This document shows, in pieces, positions 10,398-19,437 of a DNA stretch of 64,000 nucleotides. How positions within the stretch are numbered: position 1 is the first letter of the stretch; the number at the start of each line of letters is the position of its first letter. The translations under genes were made by a program, and so were the position numbers. This DNA is from Burkholderia aenigmatica (GTDB lineage Bacteria; Pseudomonadota; Gammaproteobacteria; Burkholderiales; Burkholderiaceae): NCBI RefSeq assembly GCF_902499175.1, contig NZ_CABVQC010000013.1, forward strand, positions 86,638 through 150,637. The letters run 5' to 3'. Under the pieces are notes generated by a model, which had not been told where the DNA came from, did no database searches, and was given only the letters and a program-made list of their open reading frames with translations.

Positions 10398-10481
10398 ACG
10401 GGCCGGCCTGCGCCGGCGCCGGCCACGGCCGGCAAGCCGCCGCGAACGGCCGCGCGCCGCGGCGGGCAGGCCCGCGAATGT

Positions 10482-10487
10482 TAGAAT
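10482..10487 (+). promoter_or_regulatory. putative -10 element for argH (TAGAAT)
   Basis: TAGAAT lies 52 bases before the argH start in an otherwise very GC-rich gap. No convincing -35 hexamer was found. Confidence 0.4.
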
Positions 10488-10539
10488 CGCGGGATCCCTC
10501 GGCGGCGCACGCCGCTCAATCTCCCTTCGAAGAATCGCC

Positions 10540-11949
10540 ATGACGTCCCAACTGCACAAAAAGGGCGAGGCCTGGTCGGCCCGCTTCTCGGAACCGATGT
10601 CGGAGCTGGTCAAGCGCTACACGTCGTCGGTATTTTTCGACAAGCGCCTCGCGCTCGTCGACATCGCCGGCTCGCTCGCGCACGCGAACATGCTCGCCGC
10701 GCAGAAGATCATCAGCGCCGACGACCTGGCCGCGATCGAACGCGGGATGGCGCAGATCAAGGGTGAAATCGAGCGCGGCGAATTCGAATGGCAGCTCGAC
10801 CTGGAAGACGTCCACCTGAACATCGAAGCGCGCCTGACCGCGCTGATCGGCGACGCCGGCAAGCGCCTGCACACGGGCCGCTCGCGTAACGACCAGGTCG
10901 CGACCGACATCCGCCTGTGGCTGCGCGGCGAGATCGACCGCATCGGCGGCCTGCTGAACGACCTGCGCGGCGCGCTGCTCGACCTCGCGGAACAGAACGC
11001 CGACACGATCATGCCGGGCTTCACGCACCTGCAGGTCGCGCAACCCGTCACGTTCGGCCACCACCTGCTCGCGTACGTCGAGATGTTCTCGCGCGACGCG
11101 GAGCGCATGCGCGACTGCCGCACCCGCGTGAACCGCCTGCCGCTCGGCGCGGCCGCGCTCGCCGGTACGAGCTACCCGATCGATCGTCACGCCGTGGCGA
11201 AGACGCTCGGCTTCGACGGTATCTGCGCGAACTCGCTCGACGCGGTGTCCGATCGCGACTTCGCGATCGAATTCACGGCCGCCTCCGCGCTCGTGATGAC
11301 GCACGTATCGCGTTTCTCCGAAGAACTCGTGCTGTGGATGAGCCCGCGTGTCGGCTTCATCGACATCGCCGACCGCTTCTGCACCGGCAGCTCGATCATG
11401 CCGCAGAAGAAGAACCCGGACGTGCCTGAACTCGCGCGCGGCAAGACGGGCCGCGTGAACGGCCATCTGATGGCGCTGCTGACGCTGATGAAGGGCCAGC
11501 CGCTCGCGTACAACAAGGACAACCAGGAAGACAAGGAACCGCTGTTCGACACGGTCGACACCGTCGCCGACACGCTGCGGATCTTCGCCGAGATGGTTGC
11601 CGGCATCACCGTGAAGCCGGACGCGATGCGCGCGGCCGCGCTGCAGGGCTTCTCGACCGCCACCGACCTCGCCGACTACCTCGTGAAGCGCGGCCTGCCG
11701 TTCCGCGATGCGCACGAAGCCGTCGCGCACGCCGTGAAGATCTGCGACGACCGCGGCATCGATCTCGCCGACCTGACGCTCGACGAGATGAAGCAGGATC
11801 TGCCGAACGTCGCGCACCTGATCGGCGAAGACGTGTTCAGCTACCTGACGCTCGAGGGTTCGGTCGCCAGCCGCAACCACCCGGGTGGCACCGCGCCCGA
11901 CCAGGTACGTGCAGCGGTCAAGGCTGCGCGCGCCGCGCTCGGCCAGTAA
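10540..11949 (+). CDS. argH: argininosuccinate lyase
   Basis: 469 residues. Cleaves argininosuccinate to arginine and fumarate, the last step of arginine synthesis, as a cytosolic homotetramer. The fumarase/aspartase superfamily signature [12 protein letters not shown] is intact and includes the flexible catalytic loop serine. [12 protein letters not shown] and [16 protein letters not shown] are the other substrate-site blocks. Monocistronic: own promoter region and a terminator immediately after. Confidence 0.97.
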   Translation: MTSQLHKKGEAWSARFSEPMSELVKRYTSSVFFDKRLALVDIAGSLAHANMLAAQKIISADDLAAIERGMAQIKGEIERGEFEWQLDLEDVHLNIEARLTALIGDAGKRLHTGRSRNDQVATDIRLWLRGEIDRIGGLLNDLRGALLDLAEQNADTIMPGFTHLQVAQPVTFGHHLLAYVEMFSRDAERMRDCRTRVNRLPLGAAALAGTSYPIDRHAVAKTLGFDGICANSLDAVSDRDFAIEFTAASALVMTHVSRFSEELVLWMSPRVGFIDIADRFCTGSSIMPQKKNPDVPELARGKTGRVNGHLMALLTLMKGQPLAYNKDNQEDKEPLFDTVDTVADTLRIFAEMVAGITVKPDAMRAAALQGFSTATDLADYLVKRGLPFRDAHEAVAHAVKICDDRGIDLADLTLDEMKQDLPNVAHLIGEDVFSYLTLEGSVASRNHPGGTAPDQVRAAVKAARAALGQ

Positions 11950-11963
11950 GCCCGCTGTTCCGG

Positions 11964-11988
11964 ACGGACGCCTTCGGCGTCCGTTTTT
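11964..11988 (+). terminator. argH rho-independent terminator
   Basis: A 9-bp stem (11964-11972 with 11976-11984), TTC loop, then five T's starting at the end of the stem; 15 bases past the argH stop. Confidence 0.85.
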
Positions 11989-12043
11989 CATTCGGGCGGC
12001 CGTCGCGCCGCCCATCGCCTTCCCTGCTTCCCGAATGCCGCCG

Positions 12044-12727
12044 ATGACCTTTTCCGCCGCGCTCTTCGACATGGACGGCCTGCTCGTCGATTCCGAGCGG
12101 ACCATCATGAACACGTGGATCGACGTGTCGAATACACACGGCGTCACGCTGACCACCACCGACTACCTGCAGATCGTCGGCCGCTCGTTCGCCGAGGGCC
12201 AGGTCATCCTGGCGCGGCTGATCGGCAACCCCGATACGTTCGACGCGGTGCGCACCCGCGTGCGCGAGCAGCTCGCGGCGCCCGAACCGCATCCGAAGTT
12301 TCCGCTGAAGCCCGGTGCGTTCGCGCTGCTCGACGCACTCGCGCAGGCCGGCATTCCGTGTGCGGTCGCGTCGTCGTCCGCGTGCGACGTGATCCGCGCG
12401 CGGCTCGACGCGGTCGGTGTGCTGCCGTTCTTCCGCGCAATCGCGGGCGGTGACGAAGTCGCGCGCGGCAAGCCCGACCCGGCGGTCTACCGGCTCGCGG
12501 CCGAACGCCTCGGCGTGCCGGCACACGCATGCGTCGCATTCGAAGACAGCGACTTCGGCGCGCAGTCGGCCGCCGGTGCCGGCGCATCGGTCGTCACCGT
12601 GCCCGACCTGAAGGCGCCGACGCCCGAAATCGTCGCGCTGAGCCTGCATGTGCTCGCCTCGCTCGACGATGCGGTCGCGCTCGTGCCGTCGTGGTTCGGC
12701 GGGCACGATACGCAGCGGCCCGCGTAG
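12044..12727 (+). CDS. HAD-superfamily phosphatase (phosphoglycolate/sugar phosphatase-like)
   Basis: 227 residues from the second of two in-frame ATGs (12035 would add three residues); neither has a good ribosome site. Motif I is AALFDMDGLLVDSE with both catalytic aspartates, motif II is VASSSACDVI, motif III is the lysine in ARGKPDPAVY, and motif IV is FEDSDFGAQSA. The cap between motifs I and II has the size of the beta-phosphoglucomutase/phosphatase group (E. coli HxpB-like). The substrate, likely a small phosphorylated metabolite, cannot be fixed. Confidence 0.85.
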   Translation: MTFSAALFDMDGLLVDSERTIMNTWIDVSNTHGVTLTTTDYLQIVGRSFAEGQVILARLIGNPDTFDAVRTRVREQLAAPEPHPKFPLKPGAFALLDALAQAGIPCAVASSSACDVIRARLDAVGVLPFFRAIAGGDEVARGKPDPAVYRLAAERLGVPAHACVAFEDSDFGAQSAAGAGASVVTVPDLKAPTPEIVALSLHVLASLDDAVALVPSWFGGHDTQRPA

Positions 12728-12746
12728 ATCACCTGCGGCTCAATGC

Positions 12747-12774
12747 AAAACGGGCACCCGAGGGTGCCCGTTTT
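12747..12774. terminator. bidirectional terminator
   Basis: Perfect 9-bp stem (12751-12759 with 12762-12770) between AAAA and TTTT, separating the convergent HAD gene and the DUF1311 gene. Confidence 0.8.
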
Positions 12775-12809
12775 GCCGTATCGGCGCACAATCGGCGTCG
12801 CGCTTGCGC

Positions 12810-13637
12810 TTATTGGTTGCCGGCCGTTTCCGACAGCCGCTTCATCGTCGCGATGCGCGCGCCGATCAGGTCGACGCGGCCCTCTTCGCCGACGAGCGGC
12901 GCCGTCGCATCGCGGAACCCGACCCACGCGCGCTGCGCGCGGACGAGCGTCGCGGCCGAATGCGCGGGCATCTTGCGGCGCAACTTCTGGTAATAGCGGT
13001 TCAGGTCGAACAGCGCGTGCTCGCATGCGGCGTCCTGTTCGCACGGCCGCACGCGGCGCACGGCCGGATCGCGCGGGGCGTTCGCCGGCTTGCCGTTCGG
13101 TTTGGCCGCGCTCGGGGCATCGCTCGGACTGCCCTGCGCGCCGCTCGTCGCAGCGACCGGCACGGCAGCGGGCGGCGGCGCATAGCGATCCGCCGCGGCG
13201 CGCAGCGCCAGCGCGCGATCGCGCACGGGCTGCAGCTGCAGGTCGGCACTCGACATCGCGTACGACGTGCCGCGCGTCGTGTCATACACGGCCTTCAGCA
13301 GATGCACTTCGTCCTTGCGCCACGTGAGCCAATGGCGCTGGCTGTCCTGCCAGCCACGCTTCGCGTCGGCCGGCGCATCCTTCAACAGGCGCTGATACGC
13401 GCCGTCCACCACGGCCTGCCACTGCTGCTGCGTTTCGCCCATGCACTGGATCTGGCCGGCCGGCGAAGACCGGTCGCGCCGCGCGAGGCATTGCCGCATC
13501 GCGACGTCGATCGGGTCGGCCGCCGCGACTTCCGCATGCGCGACACCCACGCCCGCCAGCCCGGCCGACCCTGCCGTCCAGACGACGAGCGCGGCCAGCG
13601 CCGCGCGCATCGCCTGGATTCGTCCGTGCGTCGCCAT
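12810..13637 (-). CDS. secreted tandem-DUF1311 (LprI-like) protein
   Basis: 275 residues. The start ATG overlaps the stop of the upstream decarboxylase (TGATG), so translation is coupled; a second Met (MRAALAALVVW) would begin directly at the signal peptide, which ends near VGVAHA. Two DUF1311-type helical cysteine units are visible: CLARRDRSSPAGQIQCMGE and, after a P/A-rich linker, CEQDAACEHALFDLNRYY. Members of this family include periplasmic lysozyme inhibitors (LprI), but most have unknown function. The coupling to an amino-acid decarboxylase is the only functional clue. Confidence 0.82.
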   Translation of the reverse strand: MATHGRIQAMRAALAALVVWTAGSAGLAGVGVAHAEVAAADPIDVAMRQCLARRDRSSPAGQIQCMGETQQQWQAVVDGAYQRLLKDAPADAKRGWQDSQRHWLTWRKDEVHLLKAVYDTTRGTSYAMSSADLQLQPVRDRALALRAAADRYAPPPAAVPVAATSGAQGSPSDAPSAAKPNGKPANAPRDPAVRRVRPCEQDAACEHALFDLNRYYQKLRRKMPAHSAATLVRAQRAWVGFRDATAPLVGEEGRVDLIGARIATMKRLSETAGNQ

Positions 13638-15916
13638 CAGTCGCGCACGCAGTCGACGAAGTACTCGACACGGCCGTTCACCTCTTCCGCGACGAGGCCG
13701 TGGATGTCGGTGTGGAAGCCCGGGAAGCGCTCGTTGAAGTCGCGCGCGAACCGCAGGTAGTTCACGATCGTCTTGTTGAAGCGCTCGCCCGGGATCAGCA
13801 GCGGGATGCCCGGCGGGTACGGCGTGAGCAGGATGCTCGTCACGCGGCCTTCGAGCTCGTCGAGCGGCACGCGGTCGATCTTGCGGTGCGCGAGCTTCGC
13901 GAACGCGTCCGACGGCTTCATCGCCGGCTCCATGTCCGACAGGTACATCTCCGTCGTCAGGCGCGCGATGTCGTTCGCACGGTACACGTCGTGGATCTGC
14001 GCGCACAGGTCGCGCAGGCCGACGCGCTCGTAGCGCGGATGCTGCGCGACGAATTCCGGCAGCACGCGCCACAGCGGCTGGTTGTTGTCGTAGTCGTCCT
14101 TGAACTGCTGCAGCTCGGTCACCATCGAGTTCCAGCGGCCCTTCGTGATGCCGATCGTGAACATGATGAAGAACGAGTACAGGCCGGTCTTCTCGACGAT
14201 GATCCCGTGCTCGGCCAGGTACTTCGTGACGATCGCGGCCGGAATGCCGGTCTCGCCGAACTCGCCGTCGACGTCGAGCCCCGGCGTGATGATCGTCGCC
14301 TTGATCGGGTCGAGCATGTTGAAGCCTTCCGCCAGCGGGCCGAAGCCGTGCCAGTGGTCGTTTGGCTTCAGCATCCAGTCTTCGCGCGAGCCGATGCCTT
14401 CTTCCGACAGGTTGTCCGGGCCCCACACGCTGAAGAACCAGTCGTCTCCGTATTCGGCGTCGACCTTGCGCATCGCGCGGCGGAAGTCGATCGCCTCGGC
14501 GATCGATTCCTCGACGAGCGCGGTGCCGCCCGGCGGCTCCATCATCGCGGCCGCGACGTCGCACGACGCGATGATCGCGTACTGCGGGCTCGTCGACGTG
14601 TGCATCAGGTACGCCTCGTTGAAGCGGTGCTTGTCGAACGTGCGGTTCTCCGAATCCTGCACGACGATCTGCGATGCCTGCGAGATGCCCGCGAGCAGCT
14701 TGTGCGTCGAGTGCGTCGCGAACACGAGCGCGCCGGTACGCGGACGGCCGTCGCCGATCGCGTGCATGTCGCGGTAGAAGTCGTGGAACGTCGCGTGCGG
14801 CAGCCACGCTTCGTCGAAGTGCAGCGTGTCGAGCAGGTCGCCGAGCAGGTCCTTGATCATCTCGACGTTGTAGACGACGCCGTCGTACGTGCTCTGCGTG
14901 ATCGTCAGGATGCGCGGCTTCATGTCCGGGTTCTCGCGCATCGCTTCGCGCGCGAACGGGTTCGCCTCGATCTTCTTGCGGATGTTCTCCGGCTTGAATT
15001 CGTCGCGCGGGATCGGCCCGATGATCCCGAAGTGGTTGCGCGTCGGCGTCAGGAACACCGGGATCGCGCCCGTCATCGTGATCGCGTGCAGGATCGACTT
15101 GTGGCAGTTGCGGTCGACCAGCACGATGTCGCCCGGTGCAACCGTCGCGTGCCAGACGATCTTGTTCGACGTCGACGTGCCGTTGGTCACGAAGAACAGG
15201 TGGTCCGCGCTGAAGATGCGCGCCGCGTTGCGCTCGGACGCCGCGACCGGGCCCGTGTGGTCGAGCAGCTGGCCGAGTTCGTCCACCGCGTTGCAAACGT
15301 CCGCGCGCAGCATGTTCTCGCCGAAGAACTGGTGGAACATCTGGCCGAGCGGGTTCTTCAGGAACGCGACGCCGCCCGAGTGGCCCGGGCAGTGCCACGA
15401 GTACGAGCCTTCATCCGCGTACTTGACGAGTTCCTTGAAGAACGGCGGCGCGAGCGAGTCGAGATAGACCTTCGCCTCGCGGATGATGTGGCGCGCGACG
15501 AACTCCGGCGTGTCCTCGAACATGTGGATGAAGCCGTGCAGCTCGCGCAGGATGTCGTTCGGCAGGTGGCGCGACGTGCGCGTCTCGCCATACAGGAAGA
15601 TCGGGATGTCCGCGTTGCGGCGGCGCACTTCGGTGACGAACGCGCGCAGCTCGATGATCGCGGTCGCGAGCTCGGGCAGTTCGCCGTCCGGGCCGGTCTC
15701 GCCGAGCATGAGTTCGTCGTCGTCGATCGACAGGATGAAGCACGACGCACGGCTCGATTGCTGCGCGAACGACGTCAGATCACCGTAGCTCGTGAGACCG
15801 AGGACTTCGACACCCTCCTTCTCGATCGCTTCGGCCAACGCCCGGATGCCGGAGCCCGAGATGTTCTCGGAGCGGAAATCTTCGTCGATGATGACGACGG
15901 GGAAACGAAACTTCAT
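13637..15916 (-). CDS. PLP-dependent Orn/Lys/Arg decarboxylase (AdiA/LdcC-type)
   Basis: 759 residues, full length for the fold-type I basic amino-acid decarboxylases. It has an N-terminal wing domain (MKFRFPVVIIDEDFRSEN), the PLP-binding core with SWHCPGHSGGVAF and the Schiff-base lysine in THSTHKLLAG, and the C-terminal domain (LTPYPPGIPLLIPGERF). It decarboxylates arginine, lysine or ornithine to the matching amine, consuming a proton, as in acid resistance or polyamine supply. The substrate cannot be decided by eye. GGAG lies ~8 bases before the ATG. Coupled to the DUF1311 gene downstream. Confidence 0.92.
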   Translation of the reverse strand: MKFRFPVVIIDEDFRSENISGSGIRALAEAIEKEGVEVLGLTSYGDLTSFAQQSSRASCFILSIDDDELMLGETGPDGELPELATAIIELRAFVTEVRRRNADIPIFLYGETRTSRHLPNDILRELHGFIHMFEDTPEFVARHIIREAKVYLDSLAPPFFKELVKYADEGSYSWHCPGHSGGVAFLKNPLGQMFHQFFGENMLRADVCNAVDELGQLLDHTGPVAASERNAARIFSADHLFFVTNGTSTSNKIVWHATVAPGDIVLVDRNCHKSILHAITMTGAIPVFLTPTRNHFGIIGPIPRDEFKPENIRKKIEANPFAREAMRENPDMKPRILTITQSTYDGVVYNVEMIKDLLGDLLDTLHFDEAWLPHATFHDFYRDMHAIGDGRPRTGALVFATHSTHKLLAGISQASQIVVQDSENRTFDKHRFNEAYLMHTSTSPQYAIIASCDVAAAMMEPPGGTALVEESIAEAIDFRRAMRKVDAEYGDDWFFSVWGPDNLSEEGIGSREDWMLKPNDHWHGFGPLAEGFNMLDPIKATIITPGLDVDGEFGETGIPAAIVTKYLAEHGIIVEKTGLYSFFIMFTIGITKGRWNSMVTELQQFKDDYDNNQPLWRVLPEFVAQHPRYERVGLRDLCAQIHDVYRANDIARLTTEMYLSDMEPAMKPSDAFAKLAHRKIDRVPLDELEGRVTSILLTPYPPGIPLLIPGERFNKTIVNYLRFARDFNERFPGFHTDIHGLVAEEVNGRVEYFVDCVRD

Positions 15917-15997
15917 GGGCGATTCTCCAAAAAGAACGACCGCGGCGCGTCACGCGCAGCGGTCACCCGGAAACTGGTGAGACGTTATGCAACCAGA

Positions 15998-16567
15998 TCA
16001 GGTTTTCGGCAGCGTGACACCGCGCTGCCCCTGATACTTGCCGCCGCGATCCGCGTACGACACGTCGCACACTTCGTCGCTCTCGAAGAAGAGCACCTGC
16101 GCGACGCCTTCGTTCGCGTAGATCTTCGCGGGCAGCGGCGTGGTGTTCGAGAATTCCAGCGTGACGTAGCCTTCCCACTCGGGTTCGAACGGCGTCACGT
16201 TGACGATGATCCCGCAGCGCGCATAGGTCGACTTGCCGAGGCAGACCGTCAGCACGGTGCGCGGGATGCGGAAATATTCGACGGTGCGGGCCAGCGCGAA
16301 CGAGTTCGGCGGGATGATGCACACGTCGCCCTTGAAATCGACAAACGAACCCTCGTCGAAGTTCTTCGGATCGACGATCGTCGAGTTGATGTTCGTGAAG
16401 ATCTTGAATTCGTCTGCACAGCGGATGTCGTAGCCGTAGCTCGACGTGCCGTAGCTGACGATCCGGCGACCGTCCTCGGACGCGCGGACCTGATCGGGCA
16501 CGAACGGCTCGATCATCTTGTGCTCTTCGGCCATGCGCCGAATCCACTTGTCGGACTTGATGCTCAT
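15998..16567 (-). CDS. dcd: dCTP deaminase
   Basis: 189 residues from MSIKSDKW, the standard length; the frame extends upstream but without family similarity. Deaminates dCTP to dUTP for thymidylate synthesis. Recognisable blocks are [33 protein letters not shown] and [20 protein letters not shown], which contains the catalytic glutamate. Sits 81 bases upstream of the decarboxylase start on the same strand. Confidence 0.96.
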
Positions 16568-16679
16568 ATCAGGGCGCCTGGAAACGCTGCGTGACAGTCG
16601 GTGAGGGCCAGACCCGCGAGGCGGCGGCCAGGAAAGGCGCACATTTTACGCGATCATCGACCGGCGCACGCGGCGCCCG

Positions 16680-17216
16680 TCAACGGATCACGCCGCAAGC
16701 GAGCGCGGGTCCCGCGCCATGTTGCGGAAACGCGGGATCGCTCGCTTCGCGGTGCACCAGCGCCGCGCGGTTCATCGCCGAGCGCACGCCATCGAGGGCC
16801 AGATCGGGCGCGACGATGAAGCCGGCCGCGACGCCATTCGCGTCCGCGTGGATGTTGCCGAGATCGCCGGCGACGCGGGCACCCGCGCGCAGCCGGTCGG
16901 CGGCCGGCGCGAACACCTGGCCGGCGCTCGAGCCGTCGCCCGCGTTGCAGTCGCCGCGTTCGTGTACCTGTAAAGCGTGATCGCTGTTCGGTGGCAGGCC
17001 GGCCAGGTTGTAGGTAACCTGCACGCCGTCCGGACGCTCGACGAAGGTCACCGCGCCGCGCGCTTGCGAGCCGACCGTCGGCAGCAGTTGTGCGTCGGCC
17101 CGTTTTTCGTGCGACGAGGAAAAGGAGGTGCAGCCGGCCAGCAGGCCCAGCGCGGCGGTGGCCAGCAGCGCGCACCGCACGCGGCCGGCGCGCACGCCGT
17201 GATGTCGTTGTTTCAT
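16680..17216 (-). CDS. SodC-like lipoprotein lacking most metal ligands
   Basis: 178 residues with GAGGA ahead of the ATG. It begins with a lipoprotein signal ending in LLAGC (lipidated Cys29). The rest aligns without gaps to Cu/Zn superoxide dismutase around DHALQVHERGDC, AGDLGNIHAD and the C-terminal ALACGVI. Compared with human SOD1 by eye, Cu ligands His46 and His63 are Gln83 and Val101, Zn ligands His71 and His80 are gone (Val115 replaces His80), and Arg143 is Ala171. His48, His120 and Asp83 remain (His85, His155, Asp118), as do the disulfide cysteines Cys90 and Cys174. The fold is clear; SOD activity is doubtful. A periplasmic SodC has been reported in B. cenocepacia, but I cannot confirm it is this gene. 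Confidence 0.85.
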   Translation of the reverse strand: MKQRHHGVRAGRVRCALLATAALGLLAGCTSFSSSHEKRADAQLLPTVGSQARGAVTFVERPDGVQVTYNLAGLPPNSDHALQVHERGDCNAGDGSSAGQVFAPAADRLRAGARVAGDLGNIHADANGVAAGFIVAPDLALDGVRSAMNRAALVHREASDPAFPQHGAGPALACGVIR

Positions 17217-17349
17217 TCGATCCTCATGCCGGCTGGCGGCCGTTTGACACGACGGCCGCGCCGGGCGGGTAAAGGGACCCGGGAAAAGTCGCCATGATAC
17301 CGCGCCTCGCGGCGCCGTAAACAGCGTGAGGCCCCGCCCCGCAAGGGTT

Positions 17350-18441
17350 TTACGTATTTTGAACAACGATCGACGGGAACTTCGACGTCATGTCGCGCGA
17401 TCGCTCGGCAATTGCCAGCGCGACCCCGCGCGCGATCTCGCGGTAGCGGCGCGCCAGCGCGCCGTCCGGATCCGCCACGACCGTCGGCGTGCCGCTGTCG
17501 GCGCGCTCGCGGATCGCGATGTCCAGCGGCAGGCTGCCGAGCACGTTCACGCCGTAGTCCTTCGCCATCCGCTCGGCCCCGCCGGCGCCGAAGATGTGCT
17601 CTTCGTGGCCGCAGTTCGAGCAGATATGGATGCTCATGTTCTCGACGATGCCGAGGATCGGAATCCCGACCTTCTCGAACATCTTCAGGCCCTTCTTCGC
17701 GTCGAGCAGCGCGATGTCCTGCGGCGTCGTGACGATCACCGCGCCCGTGACCGGCACGCGCTGCGCGAGCGTCAGCTGGATGTCGCCGGTGCCGGGCGGC
17801 ATGTCGACGATCAGGTAGTCGAGCTCGCGCCAGTTGGTCTGGCGCAGCAGTTGCTCGAGCGCGGAGGTCGCCATCGGGCCGCGCCACACCATCGGGTTGT
17901 CTTCCTCGATCAGGAAGCCGATCGAGTTTGCCTGCAGCCCGTGGCCGACGAGCGGGTTCATCGACTGGTTGTCGGGCGACTCGGGACGCTGGCCGTGGAT
18001 GCCGAGCATCGTCGGCAGCGACGGACCGTAGATGTCGGCGTCGAGGATGCCGACCGACGCGCCTTCCGCGGCAAGCGCGAGCGCGAGGTTGACGGCCGTC
18101 GTGCTCTTGCCGACGCCGCCCTTGCCCGACGCGACCGCCACGATGTTTTTCACGTTCGGCAGCAGTTTCACGCCACGCTGCACCGTATGTGCGACGATCT
18201 CCTGCGACACCGCGATGCGCGCATCGCGCACGCCGGCCACGGCCTGCAGCGCCGCGGTGATGCGTGCGCGCACGTCGTCGTGCTGGCTGCGCGCGGGATA
18301 ACCGAGCACCACGTCGAGCGCCACGACGTCGCCGTCGATCGCGACGTTGCGCACGCCCTTGTTCGCCGCATACGGGCGGCCGGTATTGGGGTCGACGACA
18401 GCCGCCAAAGCGGCGTCGACTTGTGCCCGGTCAATGCTCAT
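17350..18441 (-). CDS. apbC: Mrp/ApbC family iron-sulfur cluster carrier ATPase
   Basis: 363 residues starting at MSIDRAQVDA, with GGAG 6 bases upstream. An N-terminal DUF59 (MIP18-like) domain (~1-90) precedes a ParA/MinD-type P-loop ATPase: the deviant Walker A is ASGKGGVGKST and the switch region is LIVDMPPGTGDIQ. The CxxC that coordinates a bridging Fe-S cluster between subunits is in HICSNCGHEEHIF. It assembles or delivers Fe-S clusters in the cytosol. It is divergent from the OmpA-family gene. Confidence 0.94.
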   Translation of the reverse strand: MSIDRAQVDAALAAVVDPNTGRPYAANKGVRNVAIDGDVVALDVVLGYPARSQHDDVRARITAALQAVAGVRDARIAVSQEIVAHTVQRGVKLLPNVKNIVAVASGKGGVGKSTTAVNLALALAAEGASVGILDADIYGPSLPTMLGIHGQRPESPDNQSMNPLVGHGLQANSIGFLIEEDNPMVWRGPMATSALEQLLRQTNWRELDYLIVDMPPGTGDIQLTLAQRVPVTGAVIVTTPQDIALLDAKKGLKMFEKVGIPILGIVENMSIHICSNCGHEEHIFGAGGAERMAKDYGVNVLGSLPLDIAIRERADSGTPTVVADPDGALARRYREIARGVALAIAERSRDMTSKFPSIVVQNT

Positions 18442-18792
18442 CGAAACTCCGTGAAAACGTTTTTCTCGCGCGCAAACGTCAAAAAATATCAAATTACGCT
18501 GCGAAAATCGGGAAAAGTGAAAGAATCTGTTGCACGCCATTGCGCGAACGCGCGACCCGGCGCACTCTTCGCGTGCGGCATGCTATAGGGCCAAATCGGC
18601 CACTTACCGCCTATATTGTAGAGGCTGACGCGTCGCACTGTCCCAACAGCCACGCTGACGGACAGGGCATGCGGCCACCTCGGCGGCTGCCGCGAGTGCA
18701 GGCCTGCCCTCCTTTTTCGGGCGGCCCGCACTGGGAGCCGTAACTGTTGTTGTCGTCGTTGTCGACTCGTTCAACCAAGAGAGGAATCCAAG
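18442..18792. promoter_or_regulatory. divergent apbC / ompA intergenic region
   Basis: 351 bases without a gene I can support. An A/T-rich stretch at ~18470-18530 is the likely apbC promoter zone, and TATATTG near 18612-18618 is a possible -10 for the OmpA-family gene. GGCC-AAATC-GGCC near 18588-18600 is a short inverted repeat. No confident -35 was found. Confidence 0.35.
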
Positions 18793-19437
18793 ATGAACAT
18801 GAAAATCGCGACCCGCTTGTCCGTCTTCGCATTGGCCGGCGCACTGCTGGCAGGCTGCGCCACGCAGCAAGGCAACAACGCGGCCGTCGGTACCGGCACG
18901 GGTGCGGCGCTGGGCGCAGGCATCGGCGCGCTGGCAGGTGGCGGCAAGGGCGCGGCGATCGGCGCGGGTGTGGGCGCACTGGTCGGCGGCGTGACGGGTT
19001 ACAACTGGCAGGCGATCAAGAACAAGCTCGCACCGTCGGCAGCGCAGACGGGCACGCAAGTGACCGAGCAGCCGGACGGCTCGCTGAAGCTGAACGTGCC
19101 GAGCTCGGTGACGTTCGCGACGAACCAGTACGCGATCACGCCGGCCTTCACGCCGCTGCTGAACGACCTGGCGACGACGCTGAACCAGAACCCGCAAGTG
19201 ACGGCATCGATCGTCGGCTACACGGACAGCACGGGCTCGGCCCAGCTGAACCAGACGCTGTCGCAAAACCGCGCGCAAAGCGTCGTGAACGCACTGGCAC
19301 AGCGCGGCGTGAACGGCGGCCGCCTGTCGGCGCAAGGCATGGGCGCATCGAACCCGATCGCGGACAACGCGACCGAAGCCGGCCGCGCACAGAACCGCCG
19401 CGTCGAAATCTACCTGCGCGCAGCACAGGCGCAGTAA
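18793..19437 (+). CDS. OmpA-family lipoprotein with glycine-zipper segment
   Basis: 214 residues with AGAGGAA ahead of the ATG. The signal ends in a lipobox (LLAGC, Cys22). Next come glycine-zipper repeats (GTGAALGAGIGALAGGG) and then an OmpA C-terminal peptidoglycan-binding domain (TASIVGYTDSTGS, LSQNRAQSVVNAL, AEAGRAQNRRVEIYL type motifs). It probably tethers the outer membrane to peptidoglycan. An OmpA-like protein of this kind is known as an immunogenic surface protein in B. cenocepacia (recalled from the literature, not checked). Monocistronic. Confidence 0.92.
   Translation: MNMKIATRLSVFALAGALLAGCATQQGNNAAVGTGTGAALGAGIGALAGGGKGAAIGAGVGALVGGVTGYNWQAIKNKLAPSAAQTGTQVTEQPDGSLKLNVPSSVTFATNQYAITPAFTPLLNDLATTLNQNPQVTASIVGYTDSTGSAQLNQTLSQNRAQSVVNALAQRGVNGGRLSAQGMGASNPIADNATEAGRAQNRRVEIYLRAAQAQ

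Noticed and set aside
10398..10480. Dense CCGGC/GCCGG inverted repeats before argH considered as a regulatory element
   Set aside because: Simple GC-rich low complexity with no T-run, fixed spacing or conserved motif.
13700..16594. Plus-strand frame of 964 codons opposite the decarboxylase and dcd
   Set aside because: Antisense shadow with an Arg/Val/Asp-biased composition; both strands cannot be coding, and the minus-strand proteins carry catalytic motifs.
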